64,000 bases of DNA, taken from positions 62,001 through 126,000 of the forward strand of contig NZ_BMCT01000004.1 of NCBI RefSeq assembly GCF_014635325.1. The letters run 5' to 3'. The stretch is from Azorhizobium oxalatiphilum. Lineage in GTDB: Bacteria > Pseudomonadota > Alphaproteobacteria > Rhizobiales > Xanthobacteraceae. The position numbers and the translations under genes were made by a program. The notes below the pieces were generated by a model that saw nothing but the letters and a program-made list of their open reading frames with translations, ran no database searches and was not told where the DNA came from. The stretch's first letter is position 1. Every line of letters starts with the position of its first letter. This document shows, piece after piece, positions 35,160-44,657 of the stretch.

Positions 35160-36791
35160 TCAGTTCTGCCTCGGGCCGTCGTCGATCCAGGCATTCTTCA
35201 GGCCGGCATAGACCTGATCGCCCTGAGCCACCGCGCCCTTCAGGTGCGCGGCATGGACGGTGAAGAACTTCAGCTCCAGCAGCGGCAGGGTGGGCACATC
35301 GCTCACCGCGATCTGCTGGAATTCCTTGAACAACTTCACCCGCTGCGCCGGATCCCCGGCGATGGCAGCAGACTGGATGATCTCGTCCACCCGCGCGTTG
35401 CGATAGCCCGAGCCGTTGGTCCAGGGCGTGCCCGTGCCCAGCCAGCCGGACCAGAATTCGCGTACCACGCCGATCTGCGGATCGGGGAAGGCGGCGTTGT
35501 AGGAGGAGGAGATGTCGAAGTCGCGGTCGACATAGACGCGCTTGATGAAGGCAGCGCTGTCCTGCGCCCGCAGGTTCACCTCGATGCCCACGCGCTTGAG
35601 CGCCTGCTTGAGATATTCGCCCGTGCGCCGGTAGTCGTCGCCATAGGGTAGGGGATCGTGGGTCAGGGTGAAGCGCGTGCCGTCCGCGCCGCGCTTGAAG
35701 CCCGCCTCGTCCAGCAGCGCCTCGGCCTTCCTGGGGTCGAAGGCATAGCGGGGCACGCTGTCGTCGAAGAAGCTGGCGAGCGTGGAGGGCACGGGGCTGA
35801 TGGCCGGCTTGCCGTAGCCGAACCACACCACCTTGGCGATGGCCTCGCGATCCAGTGCATGGGCGATGGCCCGGCGCACGCGCACGTCCTTCAGATGGGT
35901 ATTCTCGACGTTGAGATCGAGATAGAGCACGGGCGAGAGCCATTCATAGCCGCGCGTCTCCACCTTGAGGTTGGGCAGCTTGGCGAGGCGCTCCACGTCG
36001 CGGAAGGGCACCGGGTTGAAGGGCGCATAGAGCACCTCGCCCTTCTCGATGGCCGCCGCGCGGGCAGCGGCATCCGTGATGACGCGGAAGACGATCTTGT
36101 CCAGATAGGGCTTGCCGGGATCCCAGTAATTGGGGTTGCGCTCCAGCAGAATATACTCGCCCTTCTTCCACTCCTTGAAGACGAAGGGGCCGGTGCCAAC
36201 GGGCTTGTTGTTGTACGGATTGTTCAGGAGGTCGGTGCCCTCATAGAGGTGCCTGGGCAGGATCGGCCCGCCCACCGCATTGATCACCGAAAGGATGGGC
36301 AGGGAGGGGCGCGAAAGCTTCAGGATGACCGTGTGCTCATCCGGCGTCTGCGTCTCAGCCACATTCTCGAACAGCGCCCTGTTGCGCGGGTGGACGGTCT
36401 TCCAGACGTTCTCCAGCGTCCATTTCACGTCCGCCGCCGTGAAGGGCTTGCCGTCATGCCATGTCACGCCCTTGCGTAGGTGAAAGGTGATGGTGAGCCC
36501 ATCGGATGCCACCTCCCAGCGCTCGGCCAGCGAGGGGCGGGGCGTCAGGTCGAAGTCGTAATAGACGAGGCCGTCGAAGATGTTGCCGGCGATCACCTGG
36601 GTCGGCTGGGCGGTGTTTGTAGCCGGGGTGAGGGTGACGGGCTCCGGCTGGATGATGGCTGTGAGCGTGCCGCCGCGCTTGGGCGTTTCCGCCGGCTGGG
36701 CGAAGGCGGGCAGGGCACCGGTGGCGCCCAGAAGCGTCGCTGCGGAGGTGCCGGCGAGGAAGGCGCGGCGGCTGAGACGGACGGTGGTCAT
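35160..36791 (-). CDS. Peptide-type ABC substrate-binding protein (first paralogue)
   Basis: 543 aa from ATG 36791. A Tat-type signal (LSRRAFLAGTSAATLLG) and full SBP_bac_5 domain (GVTWHDGKPFTAADVKWTLE near residue 95; GTGPFVFKEWKKGEYILLERNPNYW near 195). It captures peptides, opines or similar amino compounds in the periplasm for the permease encoded immediately downstream. It is closely similar along its whole length to the product of the adjacent gene at 36858, so the operon has two receptors for one channel. Confidence 0.92.
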   Translation of the reverse strand: MTTVRLSRRAFLAGTSAATLLGATGALPAFAQPAETPKRGGTLTAIIQPEPVTLTPATNTAQPTQVIAGNIFDGLVYYDFDLTPRPSLAERWEVASDGLTITFHLRKGVTWHDGKPFTAADVKWTLENVWKTVHPRNRALFENVAETQTPDEHTVILKLSRPSLPILSVINAVGGPILPRHLYEGTDLLNNPYNNKPVGTGPFVFKEWKKGEYILLERNPNYWDPGKPYLDKIVFRVITDAAARAAAIEKGEVLYAPFNPVPFRDVERLAKLPNLKVETRGYEWLSPVLYLDLNVENTHLKDVRVRRAIAHALDREAIAKVVWFGYGKPAISPVPSTLASFFDDSVPRYAFDPRKAEALLDEAGFKRGADGTRFTLTHDPLPYGDDYRRTGEYLKQALKRVGIEVNLRAQDSAAFIKRVYVDRDFDISSSYNAAFPDPQIGVVREFWSGWLGTGTPWTNGSGYRNARVDEIIQSAAIAGDPAQRVKLFKEFQQIAVSDVPTLPLLELKFFTVHAAHLKGAVAQGDQVYAGLKNAWIDDGPRQN

Positions 36792-36857
36792 GTTGCGGGT
36801 TCCCGGAAGAGCCAAGAGCCGGCGGCGGACGTCGCCGCCGGCGCGCGAGAGAAGGGA

Positions 36858-38540
36858 TCAGTTTGCCTTCACATCCTCGAACCAGAAGTCGCGGAAGGAG
36901 CCATAGACCTGATCGCCGGTTGGGGCGGGATGGCGCAGATTGGCGGCTTCCACGGTGAAGAACTTCAGCTCCACCAGCGGCAGGCTGGGCAGATCGGTGA
37001 GCACCGTCTTCTGGAAGTCCTTGAAGATCTGGATGCGCTTTTCCACGTCCGCCTCGCCCTGCACAGCGGTGAGTTGAGCGTCCACCTTCGGATTGCGGTA
37101 GCCCGAGCCGTTGGTCCAGGGGATGTTCTTGCCGACGGCGCCGGACAGATAGGCGCGGCTCACGCCCACCTGCGGGTCGGAAAAGGCGGCGAACCATGTG
37201 ATGGCGATATCGAAGTCGCGATCACCATAGACGCGCTTGGTGTAAGCGGCGGTGTCCTGGGTGCGCACATTGGCCTCGATGCCGACCCGCTTGAGCGCCT
37301 GCTTGATATATTCCGCCGTGCGCTTGAAGTCGTCGCCATAGGGGATGTAGTCCACATCCAGCGAGAAGCGCGTGCCATCGGCGCCGCGCTTGTAGCCGGC
37401 TTCGTCCAGCAGTGCCTCGGCCTTCTTCAGGTCCACGGGATAGGAGATGCCACCGGCATCATGGAAGGCCGCGAGCGTGGAGGGAATGGGGCTGGTCGCC
37501 GGCTGGGCGAAGCCGAACCACACCACCTTGGAAATGGTGTTGCGGTCGATCACATGCGCCAGCGCCTGCCGCACCTTCGGATCCTTCAGCTGCGGGCGCT
37601 CTACATTGAAATCGGCGAACAGCCAGGGAGAGAGCCATTCGTAGCCCGCGGTGGAAACACGCAAGGTCGGCAGCTTGGAGAGCCGCTCGGCATCCTTCAG
37701 CGGCACCGGGCTCAGCACGCCATATTGCACCTCGCCCTTCTCCAGCGCGGCGGCGCGGCCGGCGGCGTCGGGGATGACCTTGAAGATCACCTTGTCCAGA
37801 TAGGGCTTGCCCTTGTCCCAGTAATTGGGATTGCGCTCAAGAACCAGATAATTGCCCCGGCTCCATTCCTTGAAGACGAAGGCGCCCGTGCCCACCGGCT
37901 TGTTGTTGTAAGGGTTGTTGAGGATGTCGGTGCCCTCATAGAGGTGCTTGGGCAGCACCTGGGCGCCGTTGGAATTAAGCGAGGAAAGGATGGCGACCGA
38001 GGGCTCGCTCAGATGTAGCACCACGGTGAGATCGTCCGGCGTATCCACCGAGATCACCTTGGCGAAGGTGGCCTGATTGCGCGGGTGGATCTTCTTCCAC
38101 ACCTCTTCCAGCGTCCATTTCACGTCCGCCGATGTGAAGGGCTTGCCGTCGTGCCACGTCACCCCCGGCCGCAGCTTCAGGGTGAGGGTGCGGCCGTCCT
38201 TTGAAGTCTCCCATGAGGTGGCGAGCGCCGGCACGGGATTGAGCTTGGAATCATAATCCACCAAGCCGTCGAAGATGCTCCCCGTTACGACCCCGGTGGG
38301 GGCGGCGCTGTTCAGGGCTGCGGTGAGGATGACGGGCTCGGGCTGGATGATGGCGGTGAGCGTGCCGCCGCGCTTCGGCGCCGGTTCCGCAGAAGCTGTA
38401 GAGGCGCCGGCCTTCGCTGCGTCCTGCGCCATGGCCGAACCGGTCCCGCCAAGGAGCGCCACGGCCAGCAGGGCTGCGGCGCCCCGCATCCATAAGGCGG
38501 TCTTCGGTGCCACCGGTGCGGCGGAGAATACGTGGCTCAC
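36858..38540 (-). CDS. Peptide-type ABC substrate-binding protein (second paralogue)
   Basis: 560 aa from GTG 38540, chosen because GGAG lies six bases upstream; TTG 38552 is possible but lies before that site. A signal peptide (GAAALLAVALLGGTGSAMAQ) is of Sec type, unlike the Tat-type signal of its paralogue. The SBP_bac_5 domain matches the neighbour nearly motif for motif (GVTWHDGKPFTSADVKWTLEE; LYEGTDILNNPYNNKPVGTG). It is the first gene of the six-gene importer operon, 66 bp from the paralogue. The different export route and diverged lobe residues suggest different ligand preference. Confidence 0.9.
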   Translation of the reverse strand: MSHVFSAAPVAPKTALWMRGAAALLAVALLGGTGSAMAQDAAKAGASTASAEPAPKRGGTLTAIIQPEPVILTAALNSAAPTGVVTGSIFDGLVDYDSKLNPVPALATSWETSKDGRTLTLKLRPGVTWHDGKPFTSADVKWTLEEVWKKIHPRNQATFAKVISVDTPDDLTVVLHLSEPSVAILSSLNSNGAQVLPKHLYEGTDILNNPYNNKPVGTGAFVFKEWSRGNYLVLERNPNYWDKGKPYLDKVIFKVIPDAAGRAAALEKGEVQYGVLSPVPLKDAERLSKLPTLRVSTAGYEWLSPWLFADFNVERPQLKDPKVRQALAHVIDRNTISKVVWFGFAQPATSPIPSTLAAFHDAGGISYPVDLKKAEALLDEAGYKRGADGTRFSLDVDYIPYGDDFKRTAEYIKQALKRVGIEANVRTQDTAAYTKRVYGDRDFDIAITWFAAFSDPQVGVSRAYLSGAVGKNIPWTNGSGYRNPKVDAQLTAVQGEADVEKRIQIFKDFQKTVLTDLPSLPLVELKFFTVEAANLRHPAPTGDQVYGSFRDFWFEDVKAN

Positions 38541-38577
38541 GGCGATCTCCAAAAAACATTGATCTAATGTGGATAAA

Positions 38578-38607
38578 ATTGTATCCCTTGCGTAATTTGT
38601 AAGTCAA
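38578..38607 (-). promoter_or_regulatory. Sigma-70-type promoter of the peptide importer operon
   Basis: On the minus strand TTGACT (38607-38602) and TACAAT (38583-38578) are separated by 18 bp in an AT-rich stretch. Transcription would begin near 38571, about 30 nt before the GTG start at 38540. Confidence 0.5.
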
Positions 38608-38779
38608 CTATTTCAATGGAAATTGATGGTTATATTTATTGCCTTTGTTCTCAGGGCGATAGGTGAGAGCCCGCGCATGCGAACTGCCGCAAACGAGGTC
38701 TCAACGGGTGGTGCGCGGGTGGTGGAGCATGCGCGCCGCGCCTGTGCTCAGGCGCATGCGGGCGTCATCATCCCGCCGT

Positions 38780-39315
38780 TGGATTGTCAGTCCAGGCGCG
38801 CGTCCGCAAAGTTGCCCAGGGCGCCATCCATCGGTGATGGCATCGCGCAGCGGGCGATTGCCGAGCGTCACCCACTGGAATTCGACGAGGTAGGGGAGGC
38901 TGCCATCGATGTTATTCGATCAATAGGCCCGCTGCACGCCGTCCGTGGGATCCACGCCGTTGACGAGCGTCTGCACATCAAGATCGAAGACACGCTCCGT
39001 GTAGATGCGCCGGATGTAGCTGGCGAAATCCGAACCGCCGATGTCGGCTGCGACCCCCATCTGGTGGAGCGCCTGCCGCACATGTTCGGCGGTGGCTTTC
39101 AGGCAGGGTTCCACCGGATTGTGCAGCAGTCGCAGCCGGAAGCGGAGGGCGTTGACGATGCGGGGATAGCCGGCCTCGTCCAGCAGGCGCTGCGCGCGCG
39201 CCGGATCGGCGGCGTAAGGCGGACAGGCGCACGACGGCGGTCAGCGTGTCCGGCGTATCTGCGGCGGTGATATTGGCGAAGGTGGAGCGCCGGCGTCGAT
39301 GAAACAATGCTCCAT
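38780..39315 (-). pseudogene. Decayed peptide-binding-protein gene (third paralogue remnant)
   Basis: Translated fragments in different frames match SBP_bac_5 proteins in the correct order: STFANITAADTPDTLTAVVR (39295-39230 area), then RAQRLLDEAGYPRIV and VRQALHQMGVAADIGG followed by ASYIRRIYTERVFDLDVQT and GVDPTDGVQRAY ending in a stop, then LVEFQWVTLGN near the 3' end. Compared with the neighbouring intact proteins, about 200 residues are missing in the middle and more near the C-terminus, and the frame shifts at least once. No signal peptide or start region remains. It lies between the Nik-like operon end (39326) and the peptide importer promoter. Confidence 0.8.
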
Positions 39316-39325
39316 AAGGGGCGCC

Positions 39326-40159
39326 TCAACGGGCCTCGATGGGCGTTGCCATCTTCAATGATGTCGGGCGCGCAGGAGACGGCGGCAGTGCGGGCAGGAT
39401 CGCCTCCTGCAGGGCGCGCCCGGCGGGGCTGGAGAGGACCAGTGCCGATGAAACCGGCGTATCCTCGACGATCCGTCCGGCATCCATCACCAGCACGCGG
39501 GAGCAGAAGCGTTCCACCAGCCGCAGATCGTGGGTCACGAACAGATAGGAGACGCCCCGAGCACGGCGCAGATCGGCGAACAGCTCCAGCATCTGGATTT
39601 GCAGATGCAGATCGAGATTGGAGACCGCCTCGTCGAGGATGATCAGCCTTGGCTGCGGTGCGAGCGCGCGGGCGATGCACACCCGCTGCAACTGCCCTCC
39701 GCTCATCTGGTGCGGATGGCGGTGGGCGACATCCGGACCCAGCCCGACAGCCGACAGGAGTTCGGCGACGCGTGGCCGAATTTCGGAGACCGACAGACCG
39801 CAGAGGTTGCGCAGCGGCTCAGCGATGACCGAACCGATGGTGCCCCGCGGATCGACGGCCCCCACCGAATCCTGAAACACCATCTGCACCGTGCGGCGAA
39901 GCTCCATCCATTGCGTCTTCGACAGGTGAGCCAGAGGCCTCCCCTCGTACAGGACCTCACCCGTATCTGGCTGGTCCAGCCCCACTAGCAGGCGTGCCAG
40001 CGTGCTTTTTCCGCACCCGCTGCGGCCGAGCAGGGCGACGGTTTCGCCGGTGGCAATGTCGAGGGAGGCGCCGTCCAGTACGCGATGGGCGCGCGTGCGG
40101 CCGAGCATGGACATGCGGCCATAGGCACGAGAGACGTTTCGGGCCGAAAGCAGGCTCAT
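39326..40159 (-). CDS. Nickel/peptide-type ABC ATPase (NikE-like)
   Basis: 277 aa. Walker [10 protein letters not shown], signature [15 protein letters not shown] and Walker [13 protein letters not shown] (Ala replaces the usual Pro after DE, which also occurs in NikE/DppF relatives). It lacks the long Cys-containing Opp_C extension, consistent with the NikE type. Its ATG overlaps the stop of the NikD-like gene. It is the last gene of a seven-gene operon that begins with a TonB-dependent receptor. Confidence 0.88.
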   Translation of the reverse strand: MSLLSARNVSRAYGRMSMLGRTRAHRVLDGASLDIATGETVALLGRSGCGKSTLARLLVGLDQPDTGEVLYEGRPLAHLSKTQWMELRRTVQMVFQDSVGAVDPRGTIGSVIAEPLRNLCGLSVSEIRPRVAELLSAVGLGPDVAHRHPHQMSGGQLQRVCIARALAPQPRLIILDEAVSNLDLHLQIQMLELFADLRRARGVSYLFVTHDLRLVERFCSRVLVMDAGRIVEDTPVSSALVLSSPAGRALQEAILPALPPSPARPTSLKMATPIEAR

Positions 40160-40944
40160 GCGACGTCCTCAAGACCATAGAGCGATAGATGAGCCGCGAC
40201 GAGGCTGCGGGTTACGGCGTGCTGCGGGGCGTGGAATATCTCCATGACACCGCCAGTCTCGATGATGCGGCCGTGTTCCATCACCGCCACCCGGTCTGCG
40301 AGGCGCGCCACCACGCCCATGTCGTGCGTCACCAGCAGGATGCCCAGCCCCCGCTCGCCCTTCAGCCGGTCGAGCAGATCGAGGATTTCGCGCTGGACGA
40401 TCAGATCAAGGTCGGTGGTTGGTTCGTCGGCGAAGATGAATGGCGCGCGGGATACCAGCGCCAGCGCGATCATCATGCGCTGGAGCATGCCGCCGCTCAT
40501 CTCGAACGGAAACAGCCCGAGGACGCGCTCCGGGTCATCCAGCCCGGCATCGCGCATGGCCTGTGTGACTTCCGCCCTTGCATCCGCTCCCCTGCGGCCG
40601 ATGGCCCGCAGGCTTTCGCCCACATGCTCGCGCATGCTGCGCACCGGATTGAATGCGGTGCGCGGGTTCTGGAGGATGCTGGCGACCTGACGGCCGCGCA
40701 GCTCGAAAGCGGTGCGCACGTTGCCGTCAATGGCCACCGATCCAGCCACCCGCCGCGTGCCCGGAGGCAGGACGTCGAGGCAGGCGGCGCACGTCATGGA
40801 CTTGCCCGAGCCGCTGGCACCCACAAGCGCCAGAACTTCGCCGGCATGGAGCGTGAGGGAGACGCCATCCACCAGCGCCGTGCGGCCATGGGGATGGATG
40901 GCCTCCACACGGAGACCTTCGATGGTGAGCGCGTGAGCAGTCAA
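40156..40944 (-). CDS. Nickel/peptide-type ABC ATPase (NikD-like)
   Basis: 262 aa from TTG 40944, which overlaps the permease stop (TTGA); no ATG or GTG gives a better start. Walker [10 protein letters not shown], signature [15 protein letters not shown] and Walker [13 protein letters not shown] match NikD. It pairs with the NikE-like ATPase to drive import. Confidence 0.88.
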   Translation of the reverse strand: MTAHALTIEGLRVEAIHPHGRTALVDGVSLTLHAGEVLALVGASGSGKSMTCAACLDVLPPGTRRVAGSVAIDGNVRTAFELRGRQVASILQNPRTAFNPVRSMREHVGESLRAIGRRGADARAEVTQAMRDAGLDDPERVLGLFPFEMSGGMLQRMMIALALVSRAPFIFADEPTTDLDLIVQREILDLLDRLKGERGLGILLVTHDMGVVARLADRVAVMEHGRIIETGGVMEIFHAPQHAVTRSLVAAHLSLYGLEDVA

Positions 40945-41810
40945 TGGGAACGCCCCGTGTCGAGACGCGGATCGAGCCGGTCGCGCAGGGCATCGCCCGC
41001 GAGATTGAAAGCCATGACGGTGATGAAGAGCGCAAGGCCCGGCCAAACCATCAGGATCGGGTTTGTCCAGATGAACGGCTGGGCATCCTTGAGCATCACG
41101 CCCCACTCGGCCGTCGGCGGGGCAACGCCGAGGCCAACGAAGGACAGGCCGGACACGTGCAGCATGATATGGCCGATATCCAGCGTGGCGAGCACCAGGA
41201 GCTGTGATGCGGTGCCCGGCAGCAGGTGCTTGAGGAAGACACCCAGCTGGCTCGTTCCCGCAAGGCGCGAGGCCAGCACATACTCACGATGCTTCAGCGA
41301 CAGGACGATGCCGCGCACGATGCGCGCATACCAGGCCCAGTGGGACAGGGCGATGGCGACCACCACATTGGTGAGCCCCGTTCCCAGCATGCCGATCAGG
41401 AACAGCGCCAGTACCAGCGTCGGGAAGATCAGGAAGATGTCGGTGATGCGCATGATGATCTGGTCGGCTCGGCCGCCCAGCGTGCCCGCCGTCCCGCCGA
41501 TGAGGATGCCGGCACCGAGGATCAGGCTCATGGTGACGGCGACCGATCCCAGCGAGAGCCCCGCGCCTGCGATCAGACGCGAGAGGATGTCGCGACCAAG
41601 ATGATCGGTGCCCAGCCAGTGCGCCGCGCTCGGCGGCTGAAGGCGGGCCAGGAGATCGATGGCATTGGGGTGATAGGGCGTGACCCACGGCCCTGCGACC
41701 GCCACGGCGACGATCAGCACCACCAGCGCGAAGGAGAAACGCGCAGACCATGAGAAGCGATGCCGGCGCGTGGGCATCGATACCTCGAGGGACAGGGATT
41801 GCTCAGTCAT
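40941..41810 (-). CDS. Nickel/peptide-type ABC permease (NikC-like)
   Basis: 289 aa. C-type permease with signature [24 protein letters not shown] near residue 65, six helices and the EAA-like loop [17 protein letters not shown]. The start overlaps the upstream NikB-like gene by 8 bp. It forms the channel for the solute delivered by the protein encoded at 42753. Confidence 0.9.
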   Translation of the reverse strand: MTEQSLSLEVSMPTRRHRFSWSARFSFALVVLIVAVAVAGPWVTPYHPNAIDLLARLQPPSAAHWLGTDHLGRDILSRLIAGAGLSLGSVAVTMSLILGAGILIGGTAGTLGGRADQIIMRITDIFLIFPTLVLALFLIGMLGTGLTNVVVAIALSHWAWYARIVRGIVLSLKHREYVLASRLAGTSQLGVFLKHLLPGTASQLLVLATLDIGHIMLHVSGLSFVGLGVAPPTAEWGVMLKDAQPFIWTNPILMVWPGLALFITVMAFNLAGDALRDRLDPRLDTGRSH

Positions 41811-42750
41811 TCGAGCCTCCGGCAGAGAGGCGAATGCGCGGGTCCGCCCATGCGTAGACGATATCGACCACGAGATTGCAGACGACGAAGATGACCACCA
41901 TGGACATGGTGAAGCACTGGATGACGGGAAAGTCCCGGTTCAGCACCGCCGAGATGGCGTAGCGCCCGACCCCCGGCCAGCCGAAGATGGTTTCGATGAT
42001 CAGTGTTCCGCCGATCAGCTCACCCACATGCATGCCCGTGGCGGTGATGATAGGCAGCAGCGCATTGCGCAGGACATGGGAGCGCTCGACGGTCCGTTCC
42101 GAAAGACCGCGCAGGCGCGCATAGGCGACGTGCCGATTGCCCGCTGCCTCCAGCATGCTCGCCCGTAGCAAGCGGGCGTTGATCGACAGCGACATGAGCG
42201 AGACGGCAATGGCCGGCATCACCATATACTGCCATCCGCCGCGCCCCATGGGCGGCAGCCAGCCGAGCTGGATGGAGAAGAACAGGACGAGGAGAAAGCC
42301 GAGCCAGAAATTCGGCATCGACACGCCGAAGAAAGCGACGAGACGGACCACGTGGTCCGGCCAGCGATTGGAGTGGCGGGCTGCCCACATGCCCAGCGGC
42401 ATCGAGATGCCCAGCGTCACGACGAGGGCAACACCCGCCAGTTGCAGGGTGGCCGGCAGGAAGTGCATCAGGTCCGGCAGAACGGGGCGCCCCGTCGCGT
42501 ATGACCTGCCGAAATCCAGCTGAACGGCTCGCCACAGCCAGTCGAAATACTGCGTGATCAGTGGGCGATCCAGGCCCAGCATGGTGCGCGCATGCTCCAG
42601 CGCCTCCGGGCTCGGCGGCACGTATGACAGGCGCAGATAGTCCATGGCGGGATCGCTCGGCGCCAGACGCAGCACCAGGAAAACGATGATCGATGCGCCG
42701 AGCAGCATCGGGATCAGCAGCAACAGCCGCCGAAGAATGAACCCCAGCAT
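41803..42750 (-). CDS. Nickel/peptide-type ABC permease (NikB-like)
   Basis: 315 aa. B-type permease: N-terminal helix ([27 protein letters not shown] region), [19 protein letters not shown], and the EAA loop [19 protein letters not shown]. It begins 2 bp after the stop of the binding-protein gene. Confidence 0.9.
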   Translation of the reverse strand: MLGFILRRLLLLIPMLLGASIIVFLVLRLAPSDPAMDYLRLSYVPPSPEALEHARTMLGLDRPLITQYFDWLWRAVQLDFGRSYATGRPVLPDLMHFLPATLQLAGVALVVTLGISMPLGMWAARHSNRWPDHVVRLVAFFGVSMPNFWLGFLLVLFFSIQLGWLPPMGRGGWQYMVMPAIAVSLMSLSINARLLRASMLEAAGNRHVAYARLRGLSERTVERSHVLRNALLPIITATGMHVGELIGGTLIIETIFGWPGVGRYAISAVLNRDFPVIQCFTMSMVVIFVVCNLVVDIVYAWADPRIRLSAGGSND

Positions 42751-42752
42751 GG

Positions 42753-44321
42753 TCAGCGCGCCTCCGGCCGGATGCGTTCGAACGGGATCTCGCTGGCGAG
42801 TGGCGCTGTCGGTATGTCGCCGAACCGGGGTTTTGAGACGATCATGGATGTGGCGTAGGTGAGTGGCAGGTGGACAGCGGCGTCGTGCAGCCGCGTGAGG
42901 ATTTCGCGGTAGAGCGTGCGGCGCTCGTTCTCGTCAGTGGTACGCAGCACCGCGCCGATGGCGGCGCGTATCTGGTCCTTGTCGGGGAGGCCCTCCTGAG
43001 ACTGATAGTCCGCATGGGTGGGAAACCGGGTGGCGCTCAGGAAACCCTGCGGATCATACGGCGCACCCCAGGTGCGGTTGAAGATCATCCCGAAGCGGCC
43101 ATCGCGATGGCGGGCATAGACGCTGCTTTCCTCCTCGCCGATCAGGTTCACCTGAATGCCGATGTCGGCGAGCTGTGCGTGGATGATCTCCGCGAGCGTC
43201 TTCGCCACCGCATCGGGGCCGATGAAGCAGAGATCCAGGGTGAGTACTTCTCCCGCCTTTCGCCGGACGCCATCATCGCCGAGACGCCAGCCGCCGTCAT
43301 CAAGCATCTTGCGCGCGAGCGCGGGATCAAACCCGTAAGGCTTGAGCCCCGCATCCGCATAGGGAACAGTGGGGGCGAACAGCGTGTCCGCGCGAACCTG
43401 CGTTCCGGCCAGAACGGTCGCGACGATCAGATCCTTGTTGACCGCATGATTGATCGCCTTGCGAACCGCGATGTCCCGCGTTGGGCCGCGATTGGCATTG
43501 ATGGTGAGAAAACGGGTTTCCACCGGACTGGAGACCTTGGCGGTGAACGTCGGCATGGTCTTGAAGCGAGCGAACACCTCAGGGAAGATAGGGCCTTCGC
43601 TGCCGAAGATCAGATCCAGCACGCCAGCTTCCATCGCCACCGCACGAGCATTCGGATCGATAATCACCTTGACCTCGATCTCATCCAGTGCAGGTCTCTC
43701 GCCCCAGTAGCGCTCGTTCCGCACGAACAGATCACTCTCCCCCAGTCGTGTGCTCCTGAGTATCCATGGGCCGGTTCCGATGGGAGCCACAAGGCCATCT
43801 GCCGTCCCGCCATTCCTGAACTGCGAGGGCGCCGCGAAGCGGAAGGGACGGGACAGGGACAGCTCGGCGAGGGTGGGGTAATAGCTCTCATCGAGCGTCA
43901 TGCGGACCGTGCGCTCATCAAGCGCCTCGATGGCCGTGATCCGCTTTGTCAGCTCCAGCCAGGCGTGCCGTGGCCGCTCCGCGAGGATGGCGTTGAAGTT
44001 GGCCACCACAGCAGCAGCATCGAAGGGTTCCCCGTTCGAGAAGGTCACGCTTTGGCGCAGCCGGAATGTGTAGATCCGGCCATCCTCCGAGATGTCCCAG
44101 GATTCCGCCAGCCACGGCGCGAAGGTGCCATCCGCCTGATATTTCACGAGCGGCTCATAGACCATGGCGACCGCGAAGATCTGATCCGGAGCATAGAGAT
44201 GCGGGTTCAGCGGCCCCACGTTCGTCAGCCAGGAGAAGGTCAGCCGCGCCGGCGCCGCGGCAGTCCCCTGCGCGGTCAAAGCGAGGCTGATGGCGATGAG
44301 CCAGAACCGGAGAAACGTCAC
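42753..44321 (-). CDS. Nickel/metallophore-type periplasmic binding protein (NikA-like)
   Basis: 522 aa, with a signal peptide ([16 protein letters not shown]). SBP_bac_5 fold with NikA-like features: [21 protein letters not shown] near residue 29, [22 protein letters not shown] near 54, and [12 protein letters not shown] near 490. NikA-group proteins bind nickel or iron chelated by small metallophores rather than free ions. Because the operon also encodes a siderophore-type TonB receptor and HemP, the ligand is more probably an iron or other metal chelate; this is inference. Confidence 0.87.
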   Translation of the reverse strand: MTFLRFWLIAISLALTAQGTAAAPARLTFSWLTNVGPLNPHLYAPDQIFAVAMVYEPLVKYQADGTFAPWLAESWDISEDGRIYTFRLRQSVTFSNGEPFDAAAVVANFNAILAERPRHAWLELTKRITAIEALDERTVRMTLDESYYPTLAELSLSRPFRFAAPSQFRNGGTADGLVAPIGTGPWILRSTRLGESDLFVRNERYWGERPALDEIEVKVIIDPNARAVAMEAGVLDLIFGSEGPIFPEVFARFKTMPTFTAKVSSPVETRFLTINANRGPTRDIAVRKAINHAVNKDLIVATVLAGTQVRADTLFAPTVPYADAGLKPYGFDPALARKMLDDGGWRLGDDGVRRKAGEVLTLDLCFIGPDAVAKTLAEIIHAQLADIGIQVNLIGEEESSVYARHRDGRFGMIFNRTWGAPYDPQGFLSATRFPTHADYQSQEGLPDKDQIRAAIGAVLRTTDENERRTLYREILTRLHDAAVHLPLTYATSMIVSKPRFGDIPTAPLASEIPFERIRPEAR

Positions 44322-44394
44322 GGGAACCTCGGGGGATGGTTACGACAGTGCCGCGTGTGGGACACTGCGAAGAGCACGGGGCGCGCTCCTGCGC

Positions 44395-44649
44395 TCACTT
44401 CGTCAGGATGATCTTGTCGTTGGAGGTGAGCCGGAGCACGTAGACCTGACCATCGTGGAGGATGCGGATTGTCCGGCCCGTCTGGAAGAGCGATGCGCTA
44501 TCCAGCGTGCCGTCCATCATCCATACGACCCTGCTGGGCGATTGACCATCCATGTCGTCTCGGCACGTGCCGCCCGCGTCTGTCCGGGGGCTGCGGCGTG
44601 GGGGGCTGGTGCCCGACGGGATGACGTCCATTCGCTCCAGCAGAGCCAT
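44395..44649 (-). CDS. hemP: Hemin uptake protein HemP-like
   Basis: 84 aa from ATG 44649, 8 bp after the TonB receptor stop. The C-terminal 32 residues (LFQTGRTIRILHDGQVYVLR and TSNDKIILTK) are the HemP/HmuP signature; the N-terminal half is low-complexity and variable, as usual. HemP/HmuP proteins are small cytoplasmic factors that promote expression or use of haem and siderophore uptake genes in rhizobia and relatives. Here it is embedded between an outer-membrane receptor and a Nik-type importer, not with haem transport genes. Confidence 0.82.
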   Translation of the reverse strand: MALLERMDVIPSGTSPPRRSPRTDAGGTCRDDMDGQSPSRVVWMMDGTLDSASLFQTGRTIRILHDGQVYVLRLTSNDKIILTK

Positions 44650-44657
44650 CTGTCCCT

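Noticed and set aside
39326-44321. A dedicated nickel (NikABCDE) importer
   Set aside because: The components are Nik-like, but the operon begins with a siderophore-type receptor and HemP and no NikR gene or box was seen, so free nickel is not favoured over a metal chelate.
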